Assembly (NCBI GenBank): GCA_016462625.1
Contig: JAEMSV010000004.1
Location: 1-64,000 of the forward strand
Length of the DNA stretch: 64,000 bases
Direction of reading: 5' to 3'
Origin: Solirubrobacteraceae bacterium
GTDB lineage: Bacteria; Actinomycetota; Thermoleophilia; Solirubrobacterales; Solirubrobacteraceae
The position numbers and the translations under genes were made by a program. Shown piece after piece: positions 63,992-64,000 of this stretch (position 1 is its first letter; the number at the start of each line of letters is the position of its first letter). The notes beneath the pieces are model-generated. The model had not been told where the DNA came from and made no database searches. It saw only the letters and a list, made by a program, of their open reading frames with translations.

Positions 63992-64000
63992 CCCCGAAGC

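Overview
The window is about 64 kb of dense, very GC-rich coding sequence. Starts are often GTG or TTG, ATGA/GTGA overlaps between genes are frequent, and mRNAs are probably often leaderless. Gene content (hrcA/dnaJ/prmA, a trp locus headed by a fused hisIE, ECF sigma, PqqD-type RiPP genes, paired FadE28/29-like dehydrogenases) points to a high-GC actinobacterium. Class Thermoleophilia (Solirubrobacterales) is my best guess; this is inference, because no rRNA or other taxonomic marker is present. I saw no tRNA, rRNA, CRISPR array or insertion sequence.

Region 1 (1-11.6 kb): a truncated TIGR01777-type epimerase; a TetR-controlled pair of acyl-CoA dehydrogenases; a complete branched-chain-amino-acid ABC transporter (livK-livH-livM-livG-livF, a 78-aa membrane protein and a second binding protein); and a 6-phosphofructokinase with unusual active-site residues. 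Region 2 (11.6-14.6 kb): an orphan response regulator with a degenerate receiver, a secreted helical protein, and an ECF sigma factor fused to a zinc-finger anti-sigma-like segment and a long tail. Region 3 (14.7-28.4 kb): tryptophan synthesis in two blocks, hisIE-trpE-trpG-trpD-trpC-htrA and trpF-trpB-trpA-small membrane gene, separated by a RecQ-like helicase; then yqeY-phoH-ybeY-era.

Region 4 (28.5-41.3 kb): two paralogous Wzz/BY-kinase genes around a type II NADH dehydrogenase-like gene and a universal stress protein; then prmA, an OmpA-domain surface protein, dnaJ, an acyltransferase/SGNH gene on the opposite strand, and hrcA. Region 5 (41.3-47.8 kb) is the most notable: a lasso-peptide cluster whose 49-aa precursor lies between a PqqD gene with a short cyclase and a PqqD-peptidase fusion, followed by an HPr-kinase-like gene, an ABC exporter and a nucleotidyltransferase. 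The precursor ends in serine, the expected target of the kinase.

Region 6 (47.8-64 kb): a small unknown gene and a MaoC dehydratase pair closed by a clear intrinsic terminator. Then a surface-polysaccharide locus: O-antigen ligase-like protein with TPRs, secreted anchor protein, two GT4 and one GT9 glycosyltransferases, sugar epimerase, ADP-heptose genes (hldD, gmhB, hldE) with an AGE-family isomerase, two methyltransferases and a Wzy-like polymerase. Together with the two Wzz/BY-kinases this is enough to build, extend and ligate a heptose-containing glycan, which is surprising for a presumed Gram-positive lineage.
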